Positions 25,303-35,109 of a DNA stretch of 64,000 nt are shown here, piece after piece (position 1 is the stretch's first letter; every line of letters starts with the position of its first letter). The notes below the pieces were generated by a model that saw only the letters and a program-made list of their open reading frames with translations, did not search any database and was not told the DNA's origin. The stretch comes from Betaproteobacteria bacterium. Lineage in GTDB: Bacteria > Pseudomonadota > Gammaproteobacteria > Burkholderiales > JACQAP01. The stretch lies in contig JACQAP010000019.1 of the NCBI GenBank assembly GCA_016194905.1, positions 248,001-312,000 of the forward strand, given 5' to 3'. Both the position numbers and the translations under genes were made by a program.

Positions 25303-25893
25303 GCAGCAACTCAAACGAACGGGCTAACATTTCAAATTGATTTAAAGATTTCAAACTGACATAAACCCTGATTCAAAGTCGCAAAAAGGACAAAAATGGA
25401 TGCATGCTTCCCGCATGTAGCGCGCCGGATCTGGCCGATACCGGGATTGAGGCAGTAGCTACGGGATAATTGAGGGCCGGGCCAGCTAGTTGCGTTACTC
25501 GCTGTGATCGTTCCCGTTCGTGTACCGTGTGTTGCTTCGGTCGACAGGTCGATCGGCATTTCTCGAGCGTCAACGCCGATTGTGCGAGTCGCGTTAACGC
25601 GCCGAAACTCTCGATCACGTGCTGCCATGTTGTATTTACGAAAGGCATTGCAGAATCGCGTCTAGGATAAAATCGCGCCCAAGGGATTGCCAGACGTGGG
25701 TTTACAGAACTTGCGAAGCCGGGTAAGTCGGCATCTGGACATCGTGCACGGACAACTCAAGAGGATGTAAAAAAATTTGAAGGCGGTAGCGCTTGACCCG
25801 GAAGGCGCAACCGGGTATTTCACAACGCAGATGGCGATGCGTATGACAACACGCCCGAGCATTGCTTGCGCCGTGGCCGTTCGGACCTAGCCC
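25303..25893. other. Gene-free interval of about 590 bp before the efflux operon
   Basis: Neither strand has a frame with credible coding character or a ribosome binding site. The first part is A/T-rich around 25330-25400 (ACATTTCAAATTGATTTAAAG), which may contain promoter elements, and the last part repeats short inverted segments (GACCCGG/CCGGGT). No RNA gene, repeat family or mobile element could be recognised. A transcribed leader or regulator-binding region for the efflux genes is possible. Confidence 0.45.
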
Positions 25894-27111
25894 ATGGAAT
25901 CAGATGCGCAGAAACCCGGAACAAAACGCGGCCGTCGGCTGTTGTCCACCGCTTTTCTGGTGACAGCGCTTGTTGCCGGAGCGGCGATTGTGTATGTGCG
26001 ACACGGAACCGGAACGCCGGTTTCCGAAGCTGTCGGGCCCCGCGCCATCCCTCTTGTTTCGGTTACTCCATCCCGGCGCGAGGACCTTGCCGATCAACTG
26101 AAACTTTCCGCGGAATTCCTGCCCTTTCAGGAAATCAACGTATACGCCAGGGTGGCGGGGTACGTTCGCCAGATGAGGGTCGATGTGGGCGACCGGGTCA
26201 GAACGGGAGATGTGATCGCGGTGCTGGAAATTCCCGAACTCGACAACGACCTGCAGCGGGCCGCTGCCGCGACGGAACGCGCTATTCAGGAAGTCGTTCG
26301 GGCAAAGGCGGCTTATGACGAAGCACACCTGAGCTTCGAGCGATTGTCCGAAGTCATCAAGCAGCAGCCGAACCTGATCGCCCAGCAGGAGATCGATCAA
26401 GCCAAGGCGCGGGACGACACGTTTCGCGCCTCCTGGATTGCGGCGCAGTCCGCGGAGCGCGAGGCTCGAGCCAACCAGGCAAAGTACAGGACGATGGTGG
26501 CCTACTCGCGCATTGCCGCTCCGTTTGCCGGTGTCATTACAAAGCGCTATGCGGATACCGGCTCACTGGTGGGCGCAGGAACCGGATCGGGCAGTCAGGC
26601 TCTGGTGAGCCTGTCGCAGGTCGACCCGCTGCGTCTGATCCTCCCCGTTCCGGAATCCGCCGTGTCGAAAGTCAAGGTCGGAACCCCTGTCGAAATCTCC
26701 ATTCAATCCACCAAACAGGCTCTCTCCGCTGTCGTGATTCGGACCAGCGGCCGTATCGCCACCGAGACCCGGACCATGCACGTCGAAGTGGATGTTCCCA
26801 ACCCGGGATTGAGCATGGCGCCCGGAATGTATGCGACCGCAACGCTGGAACTGGAAAACCGCAAGCAGGCGCTATCTATTCCCGTCGAGTCCTTGCAGGA
26901 GAGAAATGACACCGCCGCGACCGTTCTCGTTCTCGGCAAGCAGCACAAGATAGAGGAACGGAAGATCACGACCGGGATGGAGACGCCCACACGGATCGAG
27001 GTTGTTTCCGGGCTGACTGAAGGTGAGATGGTCGTACTGGGCGGACAGGGTCGCTATCAACCCGGCCAGTCCGCGGAGCCCAAGCTGGCCACCGAAAGCA
27101 ATTCGCAATGA
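25894..27111 (+). CDS. RND efflux membrane-fusion (adaptor) protein
   Basis: 405 residues with one N-terminal membrane anchor (about 15-37), a lipoyl-like half motif (VYARVAGYVRQMRVDVGDRV), a long coiled-coil hairpin (about 110-190), the second lipoyl half (YSRIAAPFAGVITKRYADTG) and beta-barrel/membrane-proximal domains. It bridges the pump and outer-membrane channel encoded downstream. The anchor appears to be a true helix rather than a lipidated cysteine. Substrate class is not readable. Confidence 0.9.
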   Translation: MESDAQKPGTKRGRRLLSTAFLVTALVAGAAIVYVRHGTGTPVSEAVGPRAIPLVSVTPSRREDLADQLKLSAEFLPFQEINVYARVAGYVRQMRVDVGDRVRTGDVIAVLEIPELDNDLQRAAAATERAIQEVVRAKAAYDEAHLSFERLSEVIKQQPNLIAQQEIDQAKARDDTFRASWIAAQSAEREARANQAKYRTMVAYSRIAAPFAGVITKRYADTGSLVGAGTGSGSQALVSLSQVDPLRLILPVPESAVSKVKVGTPVEISIQSTKQALSAVVIRTSGRIATETRTMHVEVDVPNPGLSMAPGMYATATLELENRKQALSIPVESLQERNDTAATVLVLGKQHKIEERKITTGMETPTRIEVVSGLTEGEMVVLGGQGRYQPGQSAEPKLATESNSQ

Positions 27112-27169
27112 CGCAGCTGCTCGTCCGCGACCAGAAGTAAGGGTTCAGCGCTAAGCCAGTACGATCGCC

Positions 27170-30100
27170 ATGTCCCGATTCGCCATCCGCTTTCCCTATT
27201 TCGTCATCGTGTCCTGTCTGATGACGGCAGTCGTCGGCATTACCAGCCTGGTGAGGATGCCGGTAGACCTGTTTCCGAACATCAACATTCCGGTTGTCGT
27301 CGTGGCGACTTTCTTTTCCGGAATGCCGCCTGAGCAGGTCGAAAACGACATTACCGGCCGCTTCGAGCGGTTCTTTACCCTCGGCAGCGGCATCGAGCAT
27401 ATCGAGTCGCGCTCGCTGCCCGGAGTCAGTCTGATCAAGGTGTACTTCCAGCCCGGGAGCAATGCGGATTCGGCTGTCACGCAGATATCCAATCTGGCGA
27501 TGGCCAATCTGCGGCGATTGCCACCCGGGACCCTTCCGCCCGTTGTCCTCAAGTTCGACGCCTCGAGCCTGCCGGTGTGCCTGATTACCTTGAAGGGCCA
27601 GGGGCTCAACGAAACCCAGTTGCGGGATCTCGCGCAATATAACGTGCGCAATCAGGTGGCCAACATCCCGGGTGCGGCGGTGCCCCAGCCGTTCGGCGGG
27701 CGATATCGCCAGATCATGGTCTACGTTGATCCGTTGAAACTCGAGGCCCACGAGTTGAGCGTCATGGACGTCGTCCGGTCGGTCAACGACGCGAACCTGA
27801 TCCTGCCGGCGGGGCACGTGGCCATCGGGCCTTATGACTACAGCCTCTACACCAATAGCCAGATATCCTCGATACCGGAGATAGATCAGTTGCCGCTCAA
27901 GACGGTGGATGGCGCCTCGGTGATGGTGGGCGACGTGGGCAAGGCGCGCGACGCGTCCCAGATCCAGACCAGCGTCGTGCGCGTGGACGGCCAGCGTTCG
28001 GTCTACCTGCCCGTGCTCAAGCAGGGCGGGGACGTCAATACGATCGCGGTGGTGGAAGGGGTAAAGCGCGCCGTATCCAATCTTCTTGACATACCCAAGT
28101 CGCTCGTCACCTCCGTGATCTTCGACCAGTCGGTATTCGTGAAGACTTCGATCGAGAACCTGCTGCATGAGGGCGCAATCGGCCTGGTGCTGACCGGGCT
28201 CATGATTCTGATCTTCCTCGGCAGCATGCGCGCCACGGCGGCGGTTTTCCTTTCGGTGCCGCTGTCGGCGCTTGCCACTTTCATAGCGCTTTCAGCCGGG
28301 GACAATTCGGTGAACGCGATGGTGCTCGGAGGTCTGGCCCTGGCCTTTTCGCGGTTGATCGACAATTCGGTGGTCGTGTTGGAGAACATCTTCCGCCACA
28401 TGGAGCTTGGAGAACCGCCGCTGATCGCCGCGGAGAAAGGCGGAAAGGAAGTGGCATTGCCGGTGCTGGCGGCAACGCTGGCGACGGCGATCGTATTCTT
28501 TCCGGTCGTGTTTCTGTATGGGGTGAGCAAGTTTCTCTTCACGGCGCTGGCGCTGGCCGTGGTCCTGTCCCTGCTGGCGTCGTACCTCGTCGCGATGACC
28601 GTGGTACCGCTTTTCTGTGCTTACTGGATCAAGGGAGTGCCGGCGCACGCAGCCGGCAAAGTCCAGCCCGGCACCCGCATGGAGCGCTTCAATGCCTGGT
28701 TCAATGCGAAGTTCCAGGCCATGCTGAAGCAGTACGACCGCGCCGTGGCTGTGGCGCTGATGCGTCCGGCCGCGACTCTGGCGGGATTCCTGGGACTGTT
28801 CCTGCTCAGCCTGGGCCTGCTGCCCTACCTGGGAATGGCCTATTTTCCGCGCACCGATCCCGGCCAGTTCGTCATAAATCTCAAGACGCCCACCGGGACC
28901 AATGTGGACCTCACAGAACAGGCCGTTGCCCGGATCGAGAATATCGTCAGGGAAGAAGTCGGCACCGAGGACCTGAGGCTGGTCGTATCGAATATCGGCT
29001 CCGTTCCCGGATTCTCGTCCATGTATACCCCGAATTCTGCGTCCCATACCGCTTTCGTGCAGGTCAGCCTGAACGAGAACCACCGCGTAGGCAGCTACGA
29101 TTACATGGACAAGGTGAGAACGCGCATCCGACGCGACCTGCCGCAACTCACGACCTATTTCCAGTCCGGCGGACTGGTGGACGCGGTACTGAATCTCGGC
29201 CTGCCGACCCCCATCGATGTCCAGGTCAGCGGAAGTAATCTGGAAGCCGCACATGGCACGGCCGTGAAACTTGCGGATTCCATCAGACGGCTTTCCGGAG
29301 TCAACGACGTGCTCATTCCGCAAGACATCGACGCGCCCTCGCTGCAGATGGACATCGATCGCGTGCAGGCGGCCAAGCTCGGTCTGACCCAGAAGGAAGT
29401 TGTGAGCAACATCATTACCGCATTGACTTCCAACGCGATGATCGCGCCCAGCTACTGGGTTGATCCGCGCAGCGGCAACGACTATCTCCTGACGGTGCAG
29501 TACCCGGAACAGGCGGTACAGTCAGTCGGCGATCTGAAGGCGATTCCGATCCGGGCGAGCAACCGGTCCGAGCCGGTCAGGCTCGATGCGGTGGCAAGGC
29601 TCGGCGTGATCAGGGCACCGACGGAAGTGGGGCACTATCAGCTGCGTCGGATTGTGGATGTGTATGTTGGGCCGGCCAAGGAAGACATCAGGCAGTTGAT
29701 CGCGGACGTGGAACACATCGTCGCTCGGACCGCATTGCCAGAGGGAGTAAGGGTGACCCTGCGCGGAACGGTGCAAAGCATGCGGGCCTCGTTCTCGAGT
29801 TTCGGGCTCGGGCTTCTGCTTTCCGTAGTGCTCGTCTATCTCATACTGGTTGCCCAGTTCGCGTCGTTCCTTGATCCCTTGATTATCCTGCTCGCCATCC
29901 CGACCGGCTTGACGGGCGTGCTGGCGACAATGCTGCTCACCGGCACCACGTTGAATGTCATGTCTCTCATGGGCGTTGTGATGATGGTCGGCATCGTCGT
30001 TTCCAACAGCATCCTGATCGTCGAATTCACACGCCACTTGCGTGCAGACGGCGTGCCGCTGCGCGAAGCGGTTGTGCTTGCTTGCCGCGTGCGCCTGCGC

Positions 30101-30313
30101 CCGGTGCTCATGACGTCGCTGGCGACCATCATCGGCCTGCTTCCGATGGCGGCGAAGCTGGGCACCGGAACCGAGGCGTATGCGCCACTGGCGCGGGCGA
30201 TCATCGGTGGTCTGACCGTGTCGGTTGTCACCACCATCTTCATCGTTCCCGCCGCTTACTACCTGGCCTACCGCGGGAAGGAAGCAGCGGTTGCCGCGCA
30301 GCAAGGCACCTGA
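27170..30313 (+). CDS. RND efflux pump, HAE1/AcrB-type permease
   Basis: 1047 residues with the twelve-helix, two-repeat RND architecture: MSRFAIRFPYFVIVSCLMTA at the start, large periplasmic loops, and C-terminal helices with LLAIPTGLTGVLATMLLTG and MGVVMMVGIVVSNSILIVEF. In the fourth helix the usual Asp-Asp proton relay is SRLIDNSVVVLENI (near residues 393-406), so the second Asp is Asn. Several uncharacterised RND branches share this change. It follows the adaptor gene by 58 bp and forms one operon with the channel gene. Confidence 0.9.
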   Translation: MSRFAIRFPYFVIVSCLMTAVVGITSLVRMPVDLFPNINIPVVVVATFFSGMPPEQVENDITGRFERFFTLGSGIEHIESRSLPGVSLIKVYFQPGSNADSAVTQISNLAMANLRRLPPGTLPPVVLKFDASSLPVCLITLKGQGLNETQLRDLAQYNVRNQVANIPGAAVPQPFGGRYRQIMVYVDPLKLEAHELSVMDVVRSVNDANLILPAGHVAIGPYDYSLYTNSQISSIPEIDQLPLKTVDGASVMVGDVGKARDASQIQTSVVRVDGQRSVYLPVLKQGGDVNTIAVVEGVKRAVSNLLDIPKSLVTSVIFDQSVFVKTSIENLLHEGAIGLVLTGLMILIFLGSMRATAAVFLSVPLSALATFIALSAGDNSVNAMVLGGLALAFSRLIDNSVVVLENIFRHMELGEPPLIAAEKGGKEVALPVLAATLATAIVFFPVVFLYGVSKFLFTALALAVVLSLLASYLVAMTVVPLFCAYWIKGVPAHAAGKVQPGTRMERFNAWFNAKFQAMLKQYDRAVAVALMRPAATLAGFLGLFLLSLGLLPYLGMAYFPRTDPGQFVINLKTPTGTNVDLTEQAVARIENIVREEVGTEDLRLVVSNIGSVPGFSSMYTPNSASHTAFVQVSLNENHRVGSYDYMDKVRTRIRRDLPQLTTYFQSGGLVDAVLNLGLPTPIDVQVSGSNLEAAHGTAVKLADSIRRLSGVNDVLIPQDIDAPSLQMDIDRVQAAKLGLTQKEVVSNIITALTSNAMIAPSYWVDPRSGNDYLLTVQYPEQAVQSVGDLKAIPIRASNRSEPVRLDAVARLGVIRAPTEVGHYQLRRIVDVYVGPAKEDIRQLIADVEHIVARTALPEGVRVTLRGTVQSMRASFSSFGLGLLLSVVLVYLILVAQFASFLDPLIILLAIPTGLTGVLATMLLTGTTLNVMSLMGVVMMVGIVVSNSILIVEFTRHLRADGVPLREAVVLACRVRLRPVLMTSLATIIGLLPMAAKLGTGTEAYAPLARAIIGGLTVSVVTTIFIVPAAYYLAYRGKEAAVAAQQGT

Positions 30314-30340
30314 CCTGATTTCGCCGGGGGAGATTCGTTC

Positions 30341-31684
30341 ATGAAGCACGTCGCAAGCGTGGTTGCCGTTCTGCTGGTTTGTCTGTCCGCATCGCGATCT
30401 ATCGCCCAGCAGCAACAGCAGCCGTTGACTCTGAAAGAGGCGCGACAGATCGCCCTGGCAAACCGGCCTCTGGTGCGGGCGGTGGATCTGTCGGTTGCGG
30501 GGGCTCGGCAGAACACGATCCAGGTGCAATCCGCGCGCTATCCGCAATTGTCGGCAAGCATAACCGCAGCCGATGCCTACCGCGAGACCACCACGCAGGA
30601 TGGCAAAGAGGTGACGCTGGATACCCGCATTGCGGCGGGAGGCCTAAACAATCCGACTATCCTGCGCAGAGAATCCAACGGGCTGTTCCTCAGTCAGCTG
30701 ATCACGGACTTCGGCCGCACGGCCAATTTGGTGGAAAGCGCGAAATTCGCGGAGACGGCGCAGCAACATCTGGCAAACGCGACGCGCGCCCAGGTTATTC
30801 TAGAAACCAGCGACGCCTACTTTGCCGCTCTCGCAGCCCAGTCCGTGCTGCGAGTTGCGGCAAAGACTGTGGACGCGCGCAGCCTTTTGTTCGACAAGAT
30901 CTCGGCGCTGGCCAGGAACAAGATCAAGTCCGAACTCGACGTCAGGTTTGCGCAGGTGAATCTGGGCGAGGCGCGTCTGTTGCAACTCAAGGCAGAGAAC
31001 GCCGTGGACGCGGCTTTTGCCCGACTTTCCACCAGTCTCGGCTACCACGATGCGCGGCGCTTTACTCTGGCGGACGAATCGACCGCCGAGCCGCTCGGCG
31101 ATATCGATACGCTGCTTGGACAGGCCGTGGCGGCGCGTCCGGAACTTGCGAGCCTGCGCGCAGACCGCGAGGCCGCCAAGAAATCCGTGGACGCGGCAAA
31201 AGCACTCAGTTATCCGACAATCAATTTATACGCTGCGGCCGGCGTGACGCCATACGGGGACGACCGCCTGTCGCGAAACTACGGGGCGATCGGGCTCAAC
31301 TTGAGCGTGCCGCTGTTCGATGGCGGGAAGATATCGGCGTTGCAGCAGCAAGCGCAACTGAGGTCGCTCGCCCTTTCCGAAAATCTGGTGGAGGCGCAGA
31401 ACAACGTCTTGCGGTCGGTTCGCGTTGCCTGGCTCAATGCGCGGTCCGGTTACGAGAATATCGGGATCACGGAAAATATCCGGGACGCGGCATCCCAGGT
31501 TCTGAGCCTCGCCGAATCGCGCTACAACCTCGGGATCACGTCGATCGTTGAGCTGAACCAGGCACAACTCAGCGCGATCGACGCGGAAATAGCGAATAGC
31601 CGCGCCAGGTACGACTATCTCATCGCGCGTACCGCACTCGACTACGAGGTAGGCGCGCTCGACCTGACGGGCGCCACAAAGTAA
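30341..31684 (+). CDS. TolC family outer-membrane efflux channel
   Basis: 447 residues: signal peptide (to about SIAQ, residue 22), then two repeats of the OEP domain with long amphipathic helices (ANATRAQVILETSDAYFAAL; LSLAESRYNLGITSIVELNQ). It forms the trimeric exit duct for the RND pump encoded 27 bp upstream. Ribosome binding site GGGGGAGA precedes the ATG. The end nearly meets the convergent acyl-CoA synthetase gene, with 15 bp between stops. Confidence 0.9.
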   Translation: MKHVASVVAVLLVCLSASRSIAQQQQQPLTLKEARQIALANRPLVRAVDLSVAGARQNTIQVQSARYPQLSASITAADAYRETTTQDGKEVTLDTRIAAGGLNNPTILRRESNGLFLSQLITDFGRTANLVESAKFAETAQQHLANATRAQVILETSDAYFAALAAQSVLRVAAKTVDARSLLFDKISALARNKIKSELDVRFAQVNLGEARLLQLKAENAVDAAFARLSTSLGYHDARRFTLADESTAEPLGDIDTLLGQAVAARPELASLRADREAAKKSVDAAKALSYPTINLYAAAGVTPYGDDRLSRNYGAIGLNLSVPLFDGGKISALQQQAQLRSLALSENLVEAQNNVLRSVRVAWLNARSGYENIGITENIRDAASQVLSLAESRYNLGITSIVELNQAQLSAIDAEIANSRARYDYLIARTALDYEVGALDLTGATK

Positions 31685-31699
31685 CGGCGCAAACCCGTG

Positions 31700-33232
31700 T
31701 CACGCAAGGCCCAGCTTCTGGGCAAGGCCGATGCGTTGCAGCTTCCCGGTCGCTCCCTTCGGGATCTCGGCAAGAATGAGTATCTTGCGCGGCACCTTGA
31801 AGTCCGCCAGACGTATTGCGGCGAACTCCCGCAAGTCTTTCTCGCTGGCCTCGGCACCTTCGCGGAGAACCACGGCAGCGGCGACATCCTCACCCAGCTT
31901 GTCGTGGGGGACGGAGAACGTGACGCATTGCTGGACCGACGGGTGGTCCATGAGCACTTCGTCCACCTCGCGCGGGGAAATTTTCTCCCCGCCCCGGTTG
32001 ATGATTTCCTTCAAGCGCCCGGTGATCGTGACGTAGCCTTCCGCATCCATGACGCCCTGATCCCCGGTGCGAAACCAGGACTTGGCATAGGCTTCGGCGT
32101 TGGCCTTCGGGTTATTCTCGTACCCCGGCATGACGTTCTCGCCTTGAATCGCGATTTCTCCCACGACACCGGGTGGCAGCGAATTGCCCTCGGTGTCGAT
32201 CACGCACACCTCGGGCCCCGCCGCCTGCCCAACCGTGCCCGGTTTGCGCTCGCCGGGCGGCAGCGGGTTGCTGGCCATCTGATGTGCGGCTTCCGTCATC
32301 CCATAGGCTTCGATCACCGGGACGCCGAAGATCTCTTCAAGCTCCCGGATGACCTGCGGAGGAAGCGAGGACGATGACGAGCGAATGAAGCGCAGCGAGC
32401 AGGCCCTGACGACATCGAGGTTCTTTGCCGCACGGGAGAGTATTGCCTGGTGCATGGTCGGCACGGCCGTGTACCAGGTCGGACGAACCTCGGCCATCCA
32501 GGAGAAGAATTTCAAGGCGTTGAACCCGGTGGTGCAGCAGACCTGGCCACCCGCCGACAGCGGCGCCAGAATACCCGCGATCAGGCCGTGAATGTGGAAC
32601 AAAGGCATGATGTTGAGCCCACGATCGGCCGCAATGAACGCGACCGTCCGGCTCACGTTGTGAGCCGAGGCGCAGACGTTGCGCTGGGAAAGCGGCACGA
32701 TCTTCGGCCGCGATGTGGTGCCGGATGTGTGCAGCACCAGTGCAGTGTCTTCCGGCGCAGCCGCACCGGATTTTTCGGCGCGCCGCGTTGCAAACCCCTT
32801 CGGGAATTCCAGGGCGAAACTGCCCGCGCCTCTTTCGGGCGCGGGGACGAGCCGGACGAGCGGAATATCGAGCCGGTTCGCCACCTCGACTGCGGGCGAA
32901 GACATCTCGCGCCCGACCACGAGAAGCTTGGCCTTCAGGTCGGATAGATAGAATTCGAACTCGTCCGCACGGTAGGCAGGGTTCAAAGGCGCGGCGGTGG
33001 CGCCGGCGGAAATGCACAGGAACGCTGCCGCCATTTCCGGACCATTGTCGAGCACGATCGCAATGCGGTCGTTTCTGCCGATCCCCTGGGCATTGAGCGC
33101 GGTGAGCGTGTCGGACGCGAGGTTGCGCAAGGATTGATAGGTGAGCGGCACGCCGCCAGGTGCGCTCAAGGCGGTCGCACCTGGCGCGCCCCGTTCCAGC
33201 AATCCGATCACGGTCGAAGCTGAAGTGCTCAT
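31700..33232 (-). CDS. Acyl-CoA synthetase, oxalate-CoA ligase-like (AMP-forming)
   Basis: 510 residues of the ANL superfamily: ATP-binding loop LHTSGTTSRPKIVPLSQRN at 168-186, YGMTEAAHQMASNPLPPG near 315, hinge and A8 motif TGRLKEIINRGGEKISPREVDE and the A10 lysine in PKGATGKLQR. The loop SGTTSRPK and TEAAHQM pattern match oxalate-CoA ligases (AAE3-like) better than long-chain enzymes. It is last in an operon led by an OxlT-type antiporter, supporting a short dicarboxylate such as oxalate, though the substrate is inferred. The ATG at 33232 is followed by a natural N-terminus. Confidence 0.82.
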   Translation of the reverse strand: MSTSASTVIGLLERGAPGATALSAPGGVPLTYQSLRNLASDTLTALNAQGIGRNDRIAIVLDNGPEMAAAFLCISAGATAAPLNPAYRADEFEFYLSDLKAKLLVVGREMSSPAVEVANRLDIPLVRLVPAPERGAGSFALEFPKGFATRRAEKSGAAAPEDTALVLHTSGTTSRPKIVPLSQRNVCASAHNVSRTVAFIAADRGLNIMPLFHIHGLIAGILAPLSAGGQVCCTTGFNALKFFSWMAEVRPTWYTAVPTMHQAILSRAAKNLDVVRACSLRFIRSSSSSLPPQVIRELEEIFGVPVIEAYGMTEAAHQMASNPLPPGERKPGTVGQAAGPEVCVIDTEGNSLPPGVVGEIAIQGENVMPGYENNPKANAEAYAKSWFRTGDQGVMDAEGYVTITGRLKEIINRGGEKISPREVDEVLMDHPSVQQCVTFSVPHDKLGEDVAAAVVLREGAEASEKDLREFAAIRLADFKVPRKILILAEIPKGATGKLQRIGLAQKLGLA

Positions 33233-33279
33233 GCTGAGGACCCTCGCAATAAATTTGGTGGTTGGAACTCGGCCGAAAC

Positions 33280-34284
33280 CTAGTTCGCGACAGTCAGCCT
33301 GCCGTGCCGGACATTCAGAGTCCTCGCCAGCAGGCTGGCGCACGCAAACATCGCGCTGATGTGCGGCGTCGGCGTCCGGGTTAACGAACCCAGTTCGACC
33401 ACCGACCCGACCAGCGCTTCGATCTCGATCGGCCGGCCTTGTTCGACGTCCTGCAGCATCGAAGTCTTGTGGGCGCCGACTTTTTCCGCGCCGGCGATGC
33501 GTTTTTCGATACCGACCCTGAAGGTGATTCCCAGCTTTTTCGCGATCGTCTCGGCCTCGGTCATCATCTGCGTGGCGAGATCGCGCGTGAGCGCAAACTG
33601 GCAGATATCCACCAGCGTCGCATGGGTCAGCGCGCTGATCGGGTTGAAGCTCAAATTGCCCCATAGCTTCAGCCAGATCTCGCTGCGGATCTCGTTGGTG
33701 ATGGGCGCCTTGAAGCCCGCCTTGATGAGGCTTGCCGCGATCGCCTGCAGTCGCGGCGTGGTCGAGCCGTCGAGCTCGCCCAGAGTGAATCGATTTCCTT
33801 CCACCACTTGCACCACGCCGGGCGCGATCAGGTTCGCCGCCGGATAGACGACGCAACCGACGATTCGCGCCGGGTCGATATGACGAGCGATCGTGCCGCC
33901 GGGATCCGCAGCCAGGACCGGTTTGCCCTCGTACTCCCCGCCGTGTTTCTGGAAATACCACCAGGGAATGCCGTTCTGCATCGTGACGATGCTGGTCTGC
34001 TCGTGAAAAAGATCCCGCAGCTCCGGGGCGACCGCGGTAACCTGGTGTGCCTTGACGGTGAGCAGCACGACGTCTTGCGGACCGGCTTCGCTCATTTTCT
34101 CGCAGGCCCGGGCGCCGCTCGCGTGCACCTCGGCGCCATCCTCCAGGATTAACTTCATTCCCCTGCTGCGGATCGCATCGAGATTCGCTCCCCGGGCGAT
34201 GAACGTGACTTCCGCGCCGGCGGCGGCAAGCCTCGTGCCCAGATATCCGCCGATTGCGCCGGCGCCGACTATGGCAATTCTCAT
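33280..34284 (-). CDS. Ketopantoate reductase family (PanE/ApbA-like) oxidoreductase
   Basis: 334 residues: Rossmann loop VGAGAIGGYLGTRLAAAG at the N-terminus, TVKAHQ and MQNGIPWW in the nucleotide domain, the C-terminal helical domain with KLWGNLSFNPISALTHAT (catalytic Lys) and a long tail. NADPH-dependent reduction of 2-oxo acids is the family reaction. Because it lies in a carboxylate operon and not with other pantothenate genes, it may reduce another 2-oxo acid; panE itself cannot be claimed. Confidence 0.85.
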   Translation of the reverse strand: MRIAIVGAGAIGGYLGTRLAAAGAEVTFIARGANLDAIRSRGMKLILEDGAEVHASGARACEKMSEAGPQDVVLLTVKAHQVTAVAPELRDLFHEQTSIVTMQNGIPWWYFQKHGGEYEGKPVLAADPGGTIARHIDPARIVGCVVYPAANLIAPGVVQVVEGNRFTLGELDGSTTPRLQAIAASLIKAGFKAPITNEIRSEIWLKLWGNLSFNPISALTHATLVDICQFALTRDLATQMMTEAETIAKKLGITFRVGIEKRIAGAEKVGAHKTSMLQDVEQGRPIEIEALVGSVVELGSLTRTPTPHISAMFACASLLARTLNVRHGRLTVAN

Positions 34285-34306
34285 GGCGATTTCCCCGAGC
34301 GATGTT

Positions 34307-35072
34307 TCATGCGTATTGGTTCGAAAGCCTTCCTACGCCGTCGATGACCACATCCACGGTCGCCCCGTTCGGGAGCGACCCCGTTCCCACCGAAGTACCG
34401 CAGGAGATTACGTCCCCGGGAAACAGGGTCAGGTCCCGGGAAATCAGGCTCACCAACTGCTCGGGCGAGAAGATCATGTCCCGCACCGGGTAGTTCTGCC
34501 GTTCCTTGCCGTTGACCAGCGTGCGCACGGTCAATACCGCCGGATCTACTGCGGTCGCGATGACCGGGCCGAACGGCCCGAAGCCGTCGAAACTCTTGGC
34601 GCGCGTCCACTGGGCGAAGCTGGGGTCGGACTTCAACAACTCGTAAGCCGTCACATCGTTTACGCAGGTGTATCCGAAGATATGGCTTGCCGCCTGATCC
34701 GGCGGAATGTCTTTCCCTTGTTTGCCGATGACAATGCCGAGCTCGCCTTCATAGAGCACTTTGCCGGAATTAGGACTTCGGCGCCGGAATCGTAGCGTCG
34801 TGCGGGCAGAAAGAATTGGCGCTCTTCACGAAGAACAACGGCTCCTTGGGGACGGCGAGCGAGAGCTTTGCTGACGCCTCGTGAAAATTGTTCCATAGCG
34901 CAATCATTTTCGTCGGCGTGCAGGGCGTTTCCCAGCGAATTTCGTTCAACGCGATGAGTTCGTCGGTCTTCTCCCAGGCGGAAAACATGTCGCCCCGGCA
35001 TGCGCGCACCCCGTCTGCTTCCATGATGCCGAATTCGCTTCTGCCCTGCCGCGAGAATCTCAACCAGTGCAT
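34307..35072 (-). pseudogene. Fumarylacetoacetate hydrolase family gene, one-base frameshift
   Basis: The first frame (35072 to 34770) begins MHWLRFSRQGRSEFGIMEAD and ends DATIPAPKS before a TAA; the second continues SGKVLYEGELGIVIGKQGKD to 34307 with the family's metal-binding ExE and C-terminal GDVISCGTSVGTGSLPNG. Removing one T near 34772 (in TCCTAATTCC) joins them into about 254 residues, near the family's usual length. Strong ribosome binding site GGGAGGGGGG precedes the ATG. Family members hydrolyse or decarboxylate beta-dicarbonyl acids. Decay or an assembly error cannot be told apart here. Confidence 0.8.
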
Positions 35073-35109
35073 CTCTGCCCCCCTCCCGCAGTCACAACCG
35101 TCCTTTCAA

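Noticed and set aside
25470-25862. Several small open frames between the porin terminator and the efflux operon
   Set aside because: They lack ribosome binding sites, overlap each other on both strands and show no recognisable protein features.
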